NCBI RefSeq assembly: GCF_900129275.1
Contig: NZ_FQUX01000001.1
Coordinates: 1,364,001-1,428,000, forward strand
Origin: Arenibacter palladensis
Lineage (GTDB): Bacteria; Bacteroidota; Bacteroidia; Flavobacteriales; Flavobacteriaceae
Direction: 5' to 3'
Length of the DNA stretch: 64,000 nucleotides
Positions within the stretch are counted from its first letter, which is position 1. Every line of letters starts with the position of its first letter. Positions 9,351 to 18,448 of the stretch are shown here, one piece after another. The notes under the pieces were generated by a model. The model was given only the letters and a program-made list of their open reading frames with translations, ran no database searches and was not told the DNA's origin. Made by a program: the position numbers and the translations under genes.

Positions 9351-10430
9351 CTAATACCCTGTTATTTCTTTTAGTTTGTTGAAAAAGGCCTTCTTTCTAT
9401 CAGAACTAATAGTCCAGTCTACCGGGACACTCTGAAAACCTGAGTTATAGTCCTCCCATTTCATTCTAAAATCAAAGTAGCCCCAAGAAGCATAAGATTC
9501 TGTGGCGGAGAGAAGGTTATAGGATTCCTTATCAAAATCAAAATGATCATCTTCATTGAAAAGAATGGGCTTTGGAGAATAACTTTCGGACTGTCTCACC
9601 AATTCTACCATCTCTTTAATTCTTTCAGGATCCTTTACCCCGTTCCCGTGTAATAGGACAAAATCTGAGGAAGCAATAATTTCCGAAGATGGAATTTTAT
9701 TTCCCGAATAACTGGTACTTACCAAAAGTTTGTGCCCACTGATGTCTTGAACCCGCTTAATAAGTTCCGATACTCGTTGCGGTTGTAAAATGGGGTGATC
9801 ATATTTAATATCACATTCGTTGTTTATTTCAATCAATATGTTTTTATACCCCTTCTCTAGAATCCAATGTGTTATATTGTCAACAGCCTTCAATACAGCC
9901 TGTTCGTCTTTTAACTGTTCATCCTGACCAAAATAAAAATAGCCCAGAATAACAACCATGCCCAGTTCATTGGATCTTTCCAATATTTTTTCAAGCCTAT
10001 TCATATAATCCTCCCTAAGGTTGCCCAAACTGTCAAAAGTAGAGTTGATCCAACCGTGATTGCCATAGCCCAACGGACTTCCGCCTTGCAGATTAAGGGT
10101 AAAGGATAACAGGCCATGGGCCTTCCAGTCCTCCATGGCATTTACAAATTCTGCAGTGTTCCTCTCCGCATCCCATTTATTGGAATCCGGATATTTAAAA
10201 TTATCCCGAGTATCGCTATTAAGATCATCAAATATGCCTTGGACCATTCTTGAGTTAAAAAGTAAGCCTTCAATTTTATTTCCTTTCCAATATCTATTTT
10301 TATAGGTTATTTGATCATTGATGTAGAACTGCTCTCCTTGAATACTTACAGAAGTTGTTTTTGGTTTATATGAATAGGAGCATAGGCATATTGTAGACAG
10401 TAGTATAGCAATAGTGAAGGCGTATTTCAT
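9351..10430 (-). CDS. Secreted (beta/alpha)8 glycosidase-like protein, GH5-like
   Basis: A 359-residue protein from the ATG at 10430, with a signal peptide covering about the first 20 residues. The core resembles a clan GH-A barrel: ILIEINNECDI has the Asn-Glu pair (N204, E205) expected at the end of strand 4 as acid/base. PILFNEDDH gives Glu293 near strand 7 as a possible nucleophile. VVILGYFYFGQDEQ and YGNHGWINSTFD resemble substrate-cleft loops. Clan GH-A enzymes cleave beta-glycosidic bonds by retention; the substrate cannot be read. It lies outside any SusCD operon. The family number is tentative. Confidence 0.65.
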   Translation of the reverse strand: MKYAFTIAILLSTICLCSYSYKPKTTSVSIQGEQFYINDQITYKNRYWKGNKIEGLLFNSRMVQGIFDDLNSDTRDNFKYPDSNKWDAERNTAEFVNAMEDWKAHGLLSFTLNLQGGSPLGYGNHGWINSTFDSLGNLREDYMNRLEKILERSNELGMVVILGYFYFGQDEQLKDEQAVLKAVDNITHWILEKGYKNILIEINNECDIKYDHPILQPQRVSELIKRVQDISGHKLLVSTSYSGNKIPSSEIIASSDFVLLHGNGVKDPERIKEMVELVRQSESYSPKPILFNEDDHFDFDKESYNLLSATESYASWGYFDFRMKWEDYNSGFQSVPVDWTISSDRKKAFFNKLKEITGY

Positions 10431-10772
10431 TCTTATTATTCTTTTGGTCAATTCAATGTTCTATGGGATTGCTTGTTTAAATGTAGGGAATTTTTGCCTT
10501 GTTTTGGAGAGGTTTAAATTTTATGGACCTACTTTTTGCTATCCATGTATTCCTTAATAATTGATGGGCCAACAAGATTTTAAATTCGGCCAGCTTTAAA
10601 AATGGTCTTTGTAATGTATGGCCAAGAATACGGCCCTAGTTAGGGCTCATATTTTTTAGGGTCGAAATTATTTGAGCTAAAACAGTAGTTTGGAAGGGTT
10701 AAAATATAGTAGATAGGTGTACACTGAACTTCCTTTCTTTATATTTGCGAGCTATTTGATAAAAGAAAGTTT
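10431..10772. other. Divergent intergenic region
   Basis: This 342-bp gap separates the leftward GH5-like gene and the rightward ppnP gene, so promoters for both should lie here. The only clear one is the TATATTTG element at 10740-10747 for ppnP. A short palindrome at 10633-10646 (GCCCTAGTTAGGGC) has no gene upstream that it would terminate and might be a protein-binding site. Confidence 0.5.
10740..10747 (+). promoter_or_regulatory. Bacteroidota -7 promoter element upstream of ppnP
   Basis: TATATTTG matches the Bacteroidota housekeeping -7 consensus TAnnTTTG and sits 25 bp before the ATG. No clear TTTG -33 element is found at the expected spacing, so the promoter is only half supported. Confidence 0.5.
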
Positions 10773-11054
10773 ATGATTTCGAGCAACGAATATTTTGATG
10801 GAACGGTAAAATCGTTGGGCTATAACTCGGCCATAGGAAAATCTACGATTGGGGTAATGGAACCAGGGGAGTATGAATTTGGCACTTCTGCCAAGGAAAC
10901 CATGAATGTGGTAGAGGGCGAACTAATTGCTTTGTTGCCCGGGGAAACTGAATGGAAATCCTTTAAGGCGGGTTCGTCATTTAAGGTAGGCGCCAATAGT
11001 TCTTTCAAGGTAAAATCGGTTGGGCAAACTTCTTATTTGTGTCAATACGAATAG
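10773..11054 (+). CDS. ppnP: Pyrimidine/purine nucleoside phosphorylase PpnP
   Basis: A 93-residue single-domain cupin. The sequence closely follows the PpnP (YaiE, formerly DUF1255) pattern from start to end: SNEYFDGTVKSLGY, IGVMEPGEYEFGTS, MNVVEGEL, ALLPGETEW and the ending TSYLCQYE. The family cleaves nucleosides with phosphate to the free base and (deoxy)ribose 1-phosphate in the cytoplasm, with broad base specificity, as part of nucleoside salvage. It is a single-gene unit with its own promoter and a weak hairpin just after the stop. Confidence 0.95.
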   Translation: MISSNEYFDGTVKSLGYNSAIGKSTIGVMEPGEYEFGTSAKETMNVVEGELIALLPGETEWKSFKAGSSFKVGANSSFKVKSVGQTSYLCQYE

Positions 11055-11075
11055 GGCTAAAATTTAACCCTTTTT
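11053..11075 (+). terminator. Weak hairpin with T-run after ppnP
   Basis: AGGG at 11053-11056 pairs with CCCT at 11068-11071, with TAAA/TTTA pairing inside and a C-A mismatch, followed directly by TTTTT. The left arm overlaps the stop codon. The short, imperfect stem makes this a modest call. Confidence 0.4.
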
Positions 11076-11305
11076 CTATTTGGGTGTTTCAAACTTAGAC
11101 TTGTAATTCATGGTTTTAGTTCAGGCCCCAAGCCAATATTTTATTTATTGGTTATAAGCCCGTAGTTTTTATATACCTTTTTCCTCTTCTTAATTGATCT
11201 AAAATTATGCATAATCGGTTTGTGCTCATTTCACAAAGAGCCGAGGTATATAGCCATGATTTTTATTAGGTGTTGAACATACTTAGGAAAAACACAGTCC
11301 ATGGT

Positions 11306-12523
11306 TTAATGGATGTTCAATGGATGGGTCAAACGCCCAAATAACGCTAGCCGCTGTCCTGAAATATTTCCTGGGCCACACTCCTCTAGGGAATTTAACA
11401 TGGCTTCATCTTTATAGTGGTTGTAGGCCATATACAGTGCATTTATCCTATTTTTAGTAAAACAATGAGATTTTATAGGGTTGTTTATGACGTACATATA
11501 GGCCTGGAAAAGTGAACCTGATCCATCACTTTCAACATGATTATATAGCGAATTATCACCTAGTCGCTTTAAAAATTCGGCATGGGCGGTAAGGTGTTCA
11601 ATATGTGTCATTGTATATTCCGTGCCACTTCCACTGGAAGGTAAATAGTCACCATCAATCGGGTCCGTGCCCCGCCTTATTTCCTCAGGGATTGCACCGT
11701 TGGGCAAAATGCCCCATAAGGCTACCTTGGCATCCATTTTCCAATCCAAGGATGTTTTTAAACGGCCAAGTTGATACTCGTTGTGCGATTCAAAAGCATC
11801 CTTGGGGGACATTTTCTTAGGTGACGGACTTATTTCTTTTAGTTTCCATTGTTTCTGGTCCATGAGGTAATATGAAATAAGTGCTGCTGAAAAGGAGGCA
11901 GCAACTCCCCAATTGTTTTTCCTTGTCCTACTTGCCCAGGCTACTTTTGGGTACATTTCATCCCGTAGCCAGATTTGATATTTTAGTTTATCGTTCTTCG
12001 TCCAACCTGTCCAACCCTCTAGGAGATCGGCAGCGTAAATATAAGGGGTGCCTCCCCTTGCCAAGTTCAGAATTCCTTGGGCTCCCCAATGAAAATCATG
12101 ATGCTCCGCATTGCGATATCCATGGGTTCGACTAAGGTCCAAAATTAGGCTTTTGGCTTTGTCTGCATATTTTTTATTTCCTGTCAAATGCCAGGCTATA
12201 GCCGAGCCATAGGCCAGTTTCCCACCAATGGAACTTAGTTGAATTGGATCGTTGGAACTACGATCGGAAATCACAACTTCGTCTTCCAAAAGGGGCCAGG
12301 CCGTTGAAGCCTGCGTTAAACTGTCTATATAATGAAGAAAAAGATCAACATTGGTACTATGCGGTTTAAGTCCGGAAGCGGCCATTTCCCTGATCTTGGA
12401 TAGGTCTGTTGTTGATACAAGAATTCCTTTAGGTCTTGCAATTTGGCCATTTCTATGTTCTGGGCATACTCTATTAATAAAAATAAGGATCGCCGCCGTT
12501 AAAATTATAGTAATAGGTTTCAT
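11306..12523 (-). CDS. Secreted alginate-lyase-superfamily protein
   Basis: A 405-residue protein from the ATG at 12523; the open frame continues to a TTG at 12574. The N-terminus has a hydrophobic export signal. The rest is helix-rich with motifs typical of the alginate_lyase (PL5-like, alpha/alpha toroid) Pfam family: SSIGGKLAYGSAIAWHLTGN, HDFHWGAQG, TRKNNWGVAASF and EYTMTHIEHLTAHAEF. The NNWG segment matches the position of the Asn/His active-site stretch. Members include uronate polysaccharide lyases as well as uncharacterised proteins. It is alone, not in a SusCD locus. Activity on alginate is a guess from family only. Confidence 0.65.
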   Translation of the reverse strand: MKPITIILTAAILIFINRVCPEHRNGQIARPKGILVSTTDLSKIREMAASGLKPHSTNVDLFLHYIDSLTQASTAWPLLEDEVVISDRSSNDPIQLSSIGGKLAYGSAIAWHLTGNKKYADKAKSLILDLSRTHGYRNAEHHDFHWGAQGILNLARGGTPYIYAADLLEGWTGWTKNDKLKYQIWLRDEMYPKVAWASRTRKNNWGVAASFSAALISYYLMDQKQWKLKEISPSPKKMSPKDAFESHNEYQLGRLKTSLDWKMDAKVALWGILPNGAIPEEIRRGTDPIDGDYLPSSGSGTEYTMTHIEHLTAHAEFLKRLGDNSLYNHVESDGSGSLFQAYMYVINNPIKSHCFTKNRINALYMAYNHYKDEAMLNSLEECGPGNISGQRLALFGRLTHPLNIH

Positions 12524-12871
12524 GCTTATTATGGTCTCACAATCTGTATTGGGAAAGTTAAGTATTTGCTGCAAAAGTTTTTCACTTTTTAGTACAGATT
12601 GGAAATGACTAGATGGAACAAAGTCCCTCCAAAGTAATTTTTTAGGTAGTTTTTAGTTTTCCGGTGCTTAAAAATGCCTCTAGGATGGTATTGTCCTGAC
12701 ATACTTTTTTTAAAAATGGCCCAATATTTCACATACTTATGTGATTGCCAGCATTGTACTTTCTGTTTTCCTTTGTCAAGCAAATTTTACAACCATCCTA
12801 CGGTCTTATGGGTCGTGGGATTAAAACTAAATGGCCATATATCCATAAAGTAACATTTAAATTTAAAGTTT
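12524..12871. other. Divergent intergenic region
   Basis: About 350 bp between the alginate-lyase-like gene (leftward) and the cytochrome c gene (rightward). It must contain both promoters, but I find no clean TTTG/TAnnTTTG pair, no strong hairpin, and no believable coding frame. The short open frames overlapping 12589-12969 are of random composition. Confidence 0.5.
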
Positions 12872-13441
12872 ATGAAAAAAACACTTTTAATGCTTGCCAT
12901 CACCGGCCTAATGATAAGTGCATGTGGCTCACCAAAACAAAAGGAAGTAGCAAAAGCAGAATTACCTAAGTCCGGTGATCGGATTCAACGAGGGGAATTT
13001 TTGGTTGCTACTTTAGGGTGCAATGATTGTCACTCCCCTAAAGTTATGACCCCAAGAGGTCCAGTGCCAGATCCCGATAGATTGCTATCCGGACATGATT
13101 CCAATGAAATTTTACCGGAATACGATCCTCAAGCCGTAGGGGGCTATGTGTTGTTTAATATGAACAGTACCGCAGCAATAGGACCTTGGGGCACCTCCTT
13201 CGCCGGTAATTTAACTCCAGATGCTACGGGTATAGGATTTTGGTCCGAGGAGCAATTTGTGAAGTCCATAAAAGAAGGGAAATATAAAGGGTTGGATAAT
13301 AGTAGGCCCTTATTGCCCCCCATGCCCTGGGAAGGATATTCCAAGTTGCCAGATGAGGACATAAAGGCAATATATGCGTACTTAAAGAGTATAAAGCCTG
13401 TTAAGAATATAGTGCCACAGGCCATTATGCCCGGTACCTAG
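12872..13441 (+). CDS. Lipoprotein monohaem cytochrome c
   Basis: A 189-residue periplasmic or outer-membrane-anchored electron carrier. The lipobox ISAC puts the lipidated cysteine at residue 18. The haem-binding motif is C50-N-D-C53-H54, and PPM151PW supplies the likely distal Met ligand. The C-terminal DIKAIYAYLKSIKPVKN is the usual closing helix of class I cytochromes c. Similar cytochromes serve as partners for molybdenum hydroxylases and dehydrogenases; two such hydroxylases are encoded farther along, but they are not adjacent, so partnership is speculative. Confidence 0.9.
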   Translation: MKKTLLMLAITGLMISACGSPKQKEVAKAELPKSGDRIQRGEFLVATLGCNDCHSPKVMTPRGPVPDPDRLLSGHDSNEILPEYDPQAVGGYVLFNMNSTAAIGPWGTSFAGNLTPDATGIGFWSEEQFVKSIKEGKYKGLDNSRPLLPPMPWEGYSKLPDEDIKAIYAYLKSIKPVKNIVPQAIMPGT

Positions 13442-13591
13442 GTTCTCTTCAAAAGTAGTTTTAAACATCAATCTGTATTGCAACGGTGCCATTCTCCAAA
13501 TGTTAACCAACAGGAATCCAAACAAATTGGTGAATGGTACTCCAATTAATCATCAGCAAAACGTGTCAAAAAGCAGTAAACCAGAAAAATA

Positions 13592-14533
13592 TTATAGGTG
13601 TTTCCTTAAATAATCAGATTTAACAATTTCTTTAATTCCCTCTAAATAGGGAGTGGTTTTAAAATTAAAGTGACTGTCGAATTTATCTGAATTAAAAACA
13701 TAGTCCCTGTCGTATTGATACATCATTTCCGGCATTTCCCTCATAACAGGAATAAAAAGCCCTAGTATCTTTATAATTAGCCTGCTGGCAACCTGAAATC
13801 TAGGTTTTACCCCCATTTCACCTGCAATGGCCTCTATCCATTCTTTTCCGGTGTAGGGATTTTTGGCAGTAGGCAAATGCCATACCTGATTGTAGGCCTG
13901 TGGTGAATTGCCTAGCAGGGCAGTGGCTTTTGCCGCATCAGGAGTGTAGGTAAAGGAGTGTTTGTAATTTAACGAAGCCATCCAATTGGCTTTTTTGCCG
14001 GTACTCAAGGGTTTGAATACCATCTCGGTCAATATACTGGAATTCTTAATATTGGGGCCGTAAAAATCTGCTGAACGGGCAATCAAAGCTTCTAGTTCTC
14101 CCTTTTTTACCTTTTCCATAATCATGCCTGCTATTTCGGCACGAACCTTCCCTTTTTTGCTTGGGGGATTAATAGGTGTTTCCTCATTCATTCCATCCAA
14201 AAAATTGGGGTCATACATGTATATATTGTCAAAAAACACCAATTTACAGTTGTGTTCTATACAGGCATCGATCACATTTTTTATGAATTTTGGCCAATAC
14301 TGCTGCCAAATTTTAAGCTTGTACGGAAATCCAATAGTTACGTACACAATGGCAGATCCCTTGATTGCCTCGAAAACTTGGGCCCTTTCCCCAAGGTCTG
14401 CAGATATTATATGATCGGTATCATTAACTTTTTCCGGATTTCTACTCACCAACCTTATTTTGCTGGTATACGCCGTTAAAGACTTGGCCAGTTCAATTCC
14501 AATTGCGCCGCCCGCCCCTAATATTGTTTGCAT
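13592..14533 (-). CDS. NAD(P)-binding epimerase/dehydratase-like protein (extended SDR)
   Basis: A 313-residue cytoplasmic protein from the ATG at 14533; upstream in-frame codons to 14563 lack support. The N-terminal MQTILGAGGAIGIELAKSL has the GxxGxxG dinucleotide-binding loop, with the SRNPEK segment after strand 2 suggesting NADP. KLVFFDNIYMYDP carries a Tyr where the SDR catalytic Tyr region starts, but the usual YxxxK is not obvious, so catalysis may differ from true sugar epimerases. The late part (WHLPTAKNPYTGKEWIEAI) is typical of NmrA/epimerase-like flavobacterial proteins. It converges with the cytochrome gene. Confidence 0.75.
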   Translation of the reverse strand: MQTILGAGGAIGIELAKSLTAYTSKIRLVSRNPEKVNDTDHIISADLGERAQVFEAIKGSAIVYVTIGFPYKLKIWQQYWPKFIKNVIDACIEHNCKLVFFDNIYMYDPNFLDGMNEETPINPPSKKGKVRAEIAGMIMEKVKKGELEALIARSADFYGPNIKNSSILTEMVFKPLSTGKKANWMASLNYKHSFTYTPDAAKATALLGNSPQAYNQVWHLPTAKNPYTGKEWIEAIAGEMGVKPRFQVASRLIIKILGLFIPVMREMPEMMYQYDRDYVFNSDKFDSHFNFKTTPYLEGIKEIVKSDYLRKHL

Positions 14534-14761
14534 AGTTGTTCCTTTTTGTTTGCTATGTACCAAATCTGGAAACCGTCTTTATCCCTTGCCTTTTCCATAT
14601 TGGGCGGAACAGCTTGGTGACGCTTGTGCCTAAAGATTTGTGTACGGTTAAAATTGTTTGCCTAAATTTAGGGAAATTCCCTTTTCATATGTCAAGTTGT
14701 AAATTTTTGTTCGCTTAAATTTAGCGTTTTAGAGTGCTAAATAAATTTTTGGGACATATGT

Positions 14762-14769
14762 TATTTTTG
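14762..14769 (+). promoter_or_regulatory. Candidate -7 element upstream of the six-hairpin glycosidase gene
   Basis: TATTTTTG matches TAnnTTTG and lies 61 bp before the ATG at 14831, leaving a short leader. The upstream TTTG at 14748-14751 is too close to be the -33 box. Confidence 0.35.
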
Positions 14770-14830
14770 ATTTTGGATCCGAGCAATTTAGGGGTGTATA
14801 GTAATTAATTTCAAGGCAATAACAAATCAT

Positions 14831-16180
14831 ATGAAGCAACCAATATTATCCTTATTATTCTTGGTATTAATATCATTTGGGCATGGGCAATCCAAAATCC
14901 CGGCCAAGGACGCTATTTTAAGTGACAAGGATTTTAAATTTCTTGAAATATTAACCAAAACCATCATTGACAGTTCCCGTATTTACCCTGGGGAGCGGGT
15001 TGCAGATCAAATGGGTACAAACAATACGGGTGGGATATTGGTAAAACCTGGAGGTAGGGAGAGTTATCCGGCTTTCTGGATCCGGGATTATGCCATGTCT
15101 TTGGAAACCGGATTTATTTCCGGGGAAGAACAAAGGCATATGTTATTGTTAACGGCTTCCACCCAAGCAGATCGGACATGGCTTACTAAAAATGGCGCTA
15201 TGGTGCCGTTAGGTACCATAGCAGATCATATCCGTATGGATGACGGATTGCCCATATATTTTCCAGGCACCTATAGTTTTGAAGAACAGGGTACTCCTGA
15301 GTTTGGTAGAACCCCGCCCTATGGGGATCAGTTTTTCTTTATACATATGGCCCATTATTATGTGGTTACAACTCAAGATCTGTCATTTTTGGATAAGGAA
15401 ATAAATGGAATGAACCTCATGGACCGACTTGAAATTGCCTTTAATGTGCCTCCATCGAGATTGGATAATCATATCGTTACTACCACGGAGCATTTTAGGG
15501 GCATTGATTTTGGTTTTAGGGATGTGATGACGATTACAGGTGATCTTTGTTATCCGTCCATATTAAAATTTAAGGCTGCTTTGGAGCTATCCGAATTGTT
15601 TGAAAAACAAAACAATCAAGAAAAAGCGGAAAAATACACTGTGATAGCCAATAAAATTAAGGAGGCCTTACCGCTGGTCTTTATGGATGAAAGGGGCATG
15701 CTCAAAGCTTCGAATGCCAAAGGAAGTCAAGCGGACGTTTGGTCTACAGCATTGGCCGTCTATTACCAAATTTTGGATAGGGAGGCAACCGAAAGGACAA
15801 GCAGGTTCTTGGCTCAAGCCTATGAAAATGGATACTTATCCTATAAAGGCAACATTAGGCACATTTTAACTACGGATGACTTTAGCGATTCCACGGCATG
15901 GGAATTTTCATTGGCACAGAAAAATACCTACCAGAACGGGGCCTATTGGGGTACTCCAACCGGATGGGTATGTTATGCCATAGCCAAAACCAACTATAAA
16001 CTTGCCCAACAATTGGCAAAGGAATACATAAATGATTTGCGCCAAAGTGATTTTAGAAAAGGGAAGGAATACGGTGCGCCCTTTGAATGTTTTCACCCTT
16101 CGGGCCATACGCAAAATCCCCTGTATATGACTACGGTAAGTTGTCCGCTGCCGGCATTTAGAAACATTACAAGACCATGA
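14831..16180 (+). CDS. Secreted six-hairpin (alpha/alpha)6 glycosidase-like protein
   Basis: A 449-residue exported protein with a signal peptide ending around HGQ at residue 20. SYPAFWIRDYAMSLETG, with the FWIRDY motif, is typical of (alpha/alpha)6-barrel glycosidases. WSTALAVYYQIL, GYLSYKGNIRH, FSDSTAWEFS and the GAYWGTPTGWVCYAI repeat unit are further helical hairpins of this fold. Acidic residues in these loops would be catalytic, but the exact pair cannot be fixed by eye and the GH family is not certain. It converges with a sulfatase gene 53 bp away. Unsaturated-uronyl or other exo-acting hydrolase activity is possible. Confidence 0.7.
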   Translation: MKQPILSLLFLVLISFGHGQSKIPAKDAILSDKDFKFLEILTKTIIDSSRIYPGERVADQMGTNNTGGILVKPGGRESYPAFWIRDYAMSLETGFISGEEQRHMLLLTASTQADRTWLTKNGAMVPLGTIADHIRMDDGLPIYFPGTYSFEEQGTPEFGRTPPYGDQFFFIHMAHYYVVTTQDLSFLDKEINGMNLMDRLEIAFNVPPSRLDNHIVTTTEHFRGIDFGFRDVMTITGDLCYPSILKFKAALELSELFEKQNNQEKAEKYTVIANKIKEALPLVFMDERGMLKASNAKGSQADVWSTALAVYYQILDREATERTSRFLAQAYENGYLSYKGNIRHILTTDDFSDSTAWEFSLAQKNTYQNGAYWGTPTGWVCYAIAKTNYKLAQQLAKEYINDLRQSDFRKGKEYGAPFECFHPSGHTQNPLYMTTVSCPLPAFRNITRP

Positions 16181-16233
16181 TCAGGTTATGATTTATTTAG
16201 CCGATCCGTAATTCAATATTTTTAGAAGTTTGG

Positions 16234-18111
16234 CTACTGTATTTTTAAGAATTCCAATCTGCGCATCACTTCCGAATCTTCCGAAACCACTTTGGATATT
16301 TGGTCCAGGTGGATATCAAAATTATAATTGAATTTACCGGAATTCATGAGAGCTATCGAGTTTAATATTAAAAGGGCCTCACTGGGCTTATCGGACTCGT
16401 ACAAAGCCTTGGTCATTATTGCCGACGGATCCAATTGTTTAACCATAGCAAGAAATTCTGCCGCACGTACCCTGTTTATACGTTCTGGATCCTTGTTTGC
16501 CATTGTTTTAATTTTCGCCTCCATTAACATGGCCTGCTTTCCAAAAGTACTACAGACAATTATTGCCCAATATCTTTCCCATGGATCTGAAGAATCCAGG
16601 GCAGTGGTCAAGGCATTTTTGGCATCCTTAAAGCTTAAAAGTCCCAGATCTGCAATTTCAATATATTTTTCAATGTCCTTTTTGTGTTTAGTCCCATAAG
16701 CCACAGGGTTTTCAAAAGCATTTTCTATAAGGACATGTTCTGGATAAAATGAGAGGTCCGGCATTCCTTTTGCCCAAGAATTGAGTCTGCTGCGCAGGTC
16801 TCTTACTATAGTCTTGTACTTTGGGTCATTGGCCAGATTTTTTGTTTCATATGGGTCTGCATCAATATCAAAAAGCATTTCCGGAGGGCGCGATTCAAAG
16901 AAGGCAGATTGTATTTTGTTCAGTTCTCCTTTATCGTACAATGCCTGCCATTCTTGGTAAGCCAATTGCTTGTAACGATAGTTGTTCATTAAGCCATCAA
17001 AATTAAAGGGCTGATAGTTTCTAATATATTTATACTTCCCTTTTCTTATGGCCCTTACCATATCGTATTTTTCATCGAACCTATCCGCGTAACTATAGGT
17101 TTCATCGCGGGCATTCAATTCCTCATTCTTTATATCCTTGCCTAAAAATGCCTTGCCATCCATTCCCTGTGGTATGCTTATTCCCGCAAGATTCAAAACT
17201 GTTGGGCCCAAATCAATAAAGCTTACAAAGCCTTTTACGGTGCTGCCAACAGGACTATTTACGAGATGTTTATATTTTTCGGGAACATGGACTACCATTG
17301 GAACGTGGAGTCCGGTTTCGTACAGATAGCCCTTGCTTCCCGGCAAAACGCCGCCATGATCGCCAAAGTAAAAAATAAAGGTGTCGTCCAGCCTTCCATC
17401 GGTTCTAAGTTCGTTGATAACGTTGCCGACCTGCCTATCCATTTCCCTAATTTTGTCCCTGTATAGGGCGTTGGTGTATTTAAATAGCTCGGTATTGGGA
17501 TGGTTGGGCTGTATTCTAAATGAGTTTTGGTCAGTTTCAGGCAGAGTAGTTTCCATGTCTTTAGCGGTGAAGTGCATGCTGGACTCATGAGAAACCCCAA
17601 TATTGAAAACATGGAAAAATGGTTGATTTTCCTTTCTATTTTTCCAGCTGGCCTTCTTGGAAGATTCGTCCCAAACACCATCACTTTTAATAATATTATA
17701 ATCTTCCTTGCTATTGTTGGTGGTATAAAATCCTTGCTGTCTTAAATAGGCCGGAAACATTTTGAGTGAATCGGGCATAGGGACCGTTACAATTTTTCTA
17801 TGGTATTGGGCTCCGATACGCGGTGCGTAACAACCTGTTATTATGGTCGAACGTGCTACGCTACAGACAGGGGCATTGGAGAAAACGCGATTAAAGATTA
17901 AACCATTTTCTGCAAGGGATTGAATATTGGGGGTGGGAATGCCATTGTCATCAAAAAGTTCAAGGTAGTGCTTGGAATTATCCTCGGAGGTAATCCAAAC
18001 AATATTTGGAGGGCGCTCCTCCATCAATTTTGTTTGGGAAAATATAGCAGGAATGGAACCAAGTACGATTGCCAAGGTTTTGAAAAATATGCTGAGTTTT
18101 AAGGTGTACAT
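16234..18111 (-). CDS. Sulfatase with HEAT-like C-terminal tail and non-consensus active-site motif
   Basis: A 625-residue exported type-I sulfatase: signal peptide to about residue 25, then PPNIVWITSEDNSKHYL with the metal-binding Asp/Asn region, and FYFGDHGGVLPGSKGYLYETGLHVPMVV, the conserved second half. The position of the formylglycine cysteine is C83 in VCSVARSTIITG. Its third residue is Val, whereas the sulfatase signature is C/S-x-P/A-x-R; the other four sulfatases in the window read CAPSR. Residues from about 470 to 620 are an all-helical extension resembling HEAT repeats, possibly for binding a partner or the cell surface. Substrate unknown. It is followed by no visible terminator and converges with the six-hairpin glycosidase. 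Confidence 0.9.
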   Translation of the reverse strand: MYTLKLSIFFKTLAIVLGSIPAIFSQTKLMEERPPNIVWITSEDNSKHYLELFDDNGIPTPNIQSLAENGLIFNRVFSNAPVCSVARSTIITGCYAPRIGAQYHRKIVTVPMPDSLKMFPAYLRQQGFYTTNNSKEDYNIIKSDGVWDESSKKASWKNRKENQPFFHVFNIGVSHESSMHFTAKDMETTLPETDQNSFRIQPNHPNTELFKYTNALYRDKIREMDRQVGNVINELRTDGRLDDTFIFYFGDHGGVLPGSKGYLYETGLHVPMVVHVPEKYKHLVNSPVGSTVKGFVSFIDLGPTVLNLAGISIPQGMDGKAFLGKDIKNEELNARDETYSYADRFDEKYDMVRAIRKGKYKYIRNYQPFNFDGLMNNYRYKQLAYQEWQALYDKGELNKIQSAFFESRPPEMLFDIDADPYETKNLANDPKYKTIVRDLRSRLNSWAKGMPDLSFYPEHVLIENAFENPVAYGTKHKKDIEKYIEIADLGLLSFKDAKNALTTALDSSDPWERYWAIIVCSTFGKQAMLMEAKIKTMANKDPERINRVRAAEFLAMVKQLDPSAIMTKALYESDKPSEALLILNSIALMNSGKFNYNFDIHLDQISKVVSEDSEVMRRLEFLKIQ

Positions 18112-18448
18112 AAGGATTTCTAGTAAAAGGTGCTGGTTAATGGCTATTAATGATGGCCCCTAATATAGGAAATCTTCTATACCCATGTTGATTTTTAGTG
18201 CGTTTACGGTTCTGGCATGACGTAATTATTTCGTTGGAAATAATAACAAGTAAGTTGTTCAGCATACTTAAAATAAGTACTTTAATACATTCAACTTTTT
18301 TGGTTTACTAGGTTAAAAGGCATAATTCTATAGTGTCACCCACACCTGGAAGAATTTAAACGCTAATAATACCCGTAAAACCCTTATTTTTATTGAAACC
18401 TACAATACCTCAATAACATGTCCTATAAAGAATTATGAACCGGCAATT
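18112..18448. other. Divergent intergenic region
   Basis: A 337-bp AT-rich gap between the HEAT-tailed sulfatase (leftward) and the ThuA gene (rightward). TATTTTTA at 18385-18392 is a one-mismatch -7 element in the right place for thuA. I see no coding frame, long repeat or strong hairpin. Confidence 0.5.

Noticed and set aside
10633-10646. GCCCTAGTTAGGGC palindrome as a terminator
   Set aside because: No plus-strand gene ends upstream and the only leftward gene starts at 10430, so there is no transcript for it to end; it is kept only as a possible binding site.
12745-12969. Open frame overlapping the start of the cytochrome gene
   Set aside because: It is out of frame with the clear lipoprotein signal and haem motif of the cytochrome, and its composition looks random.
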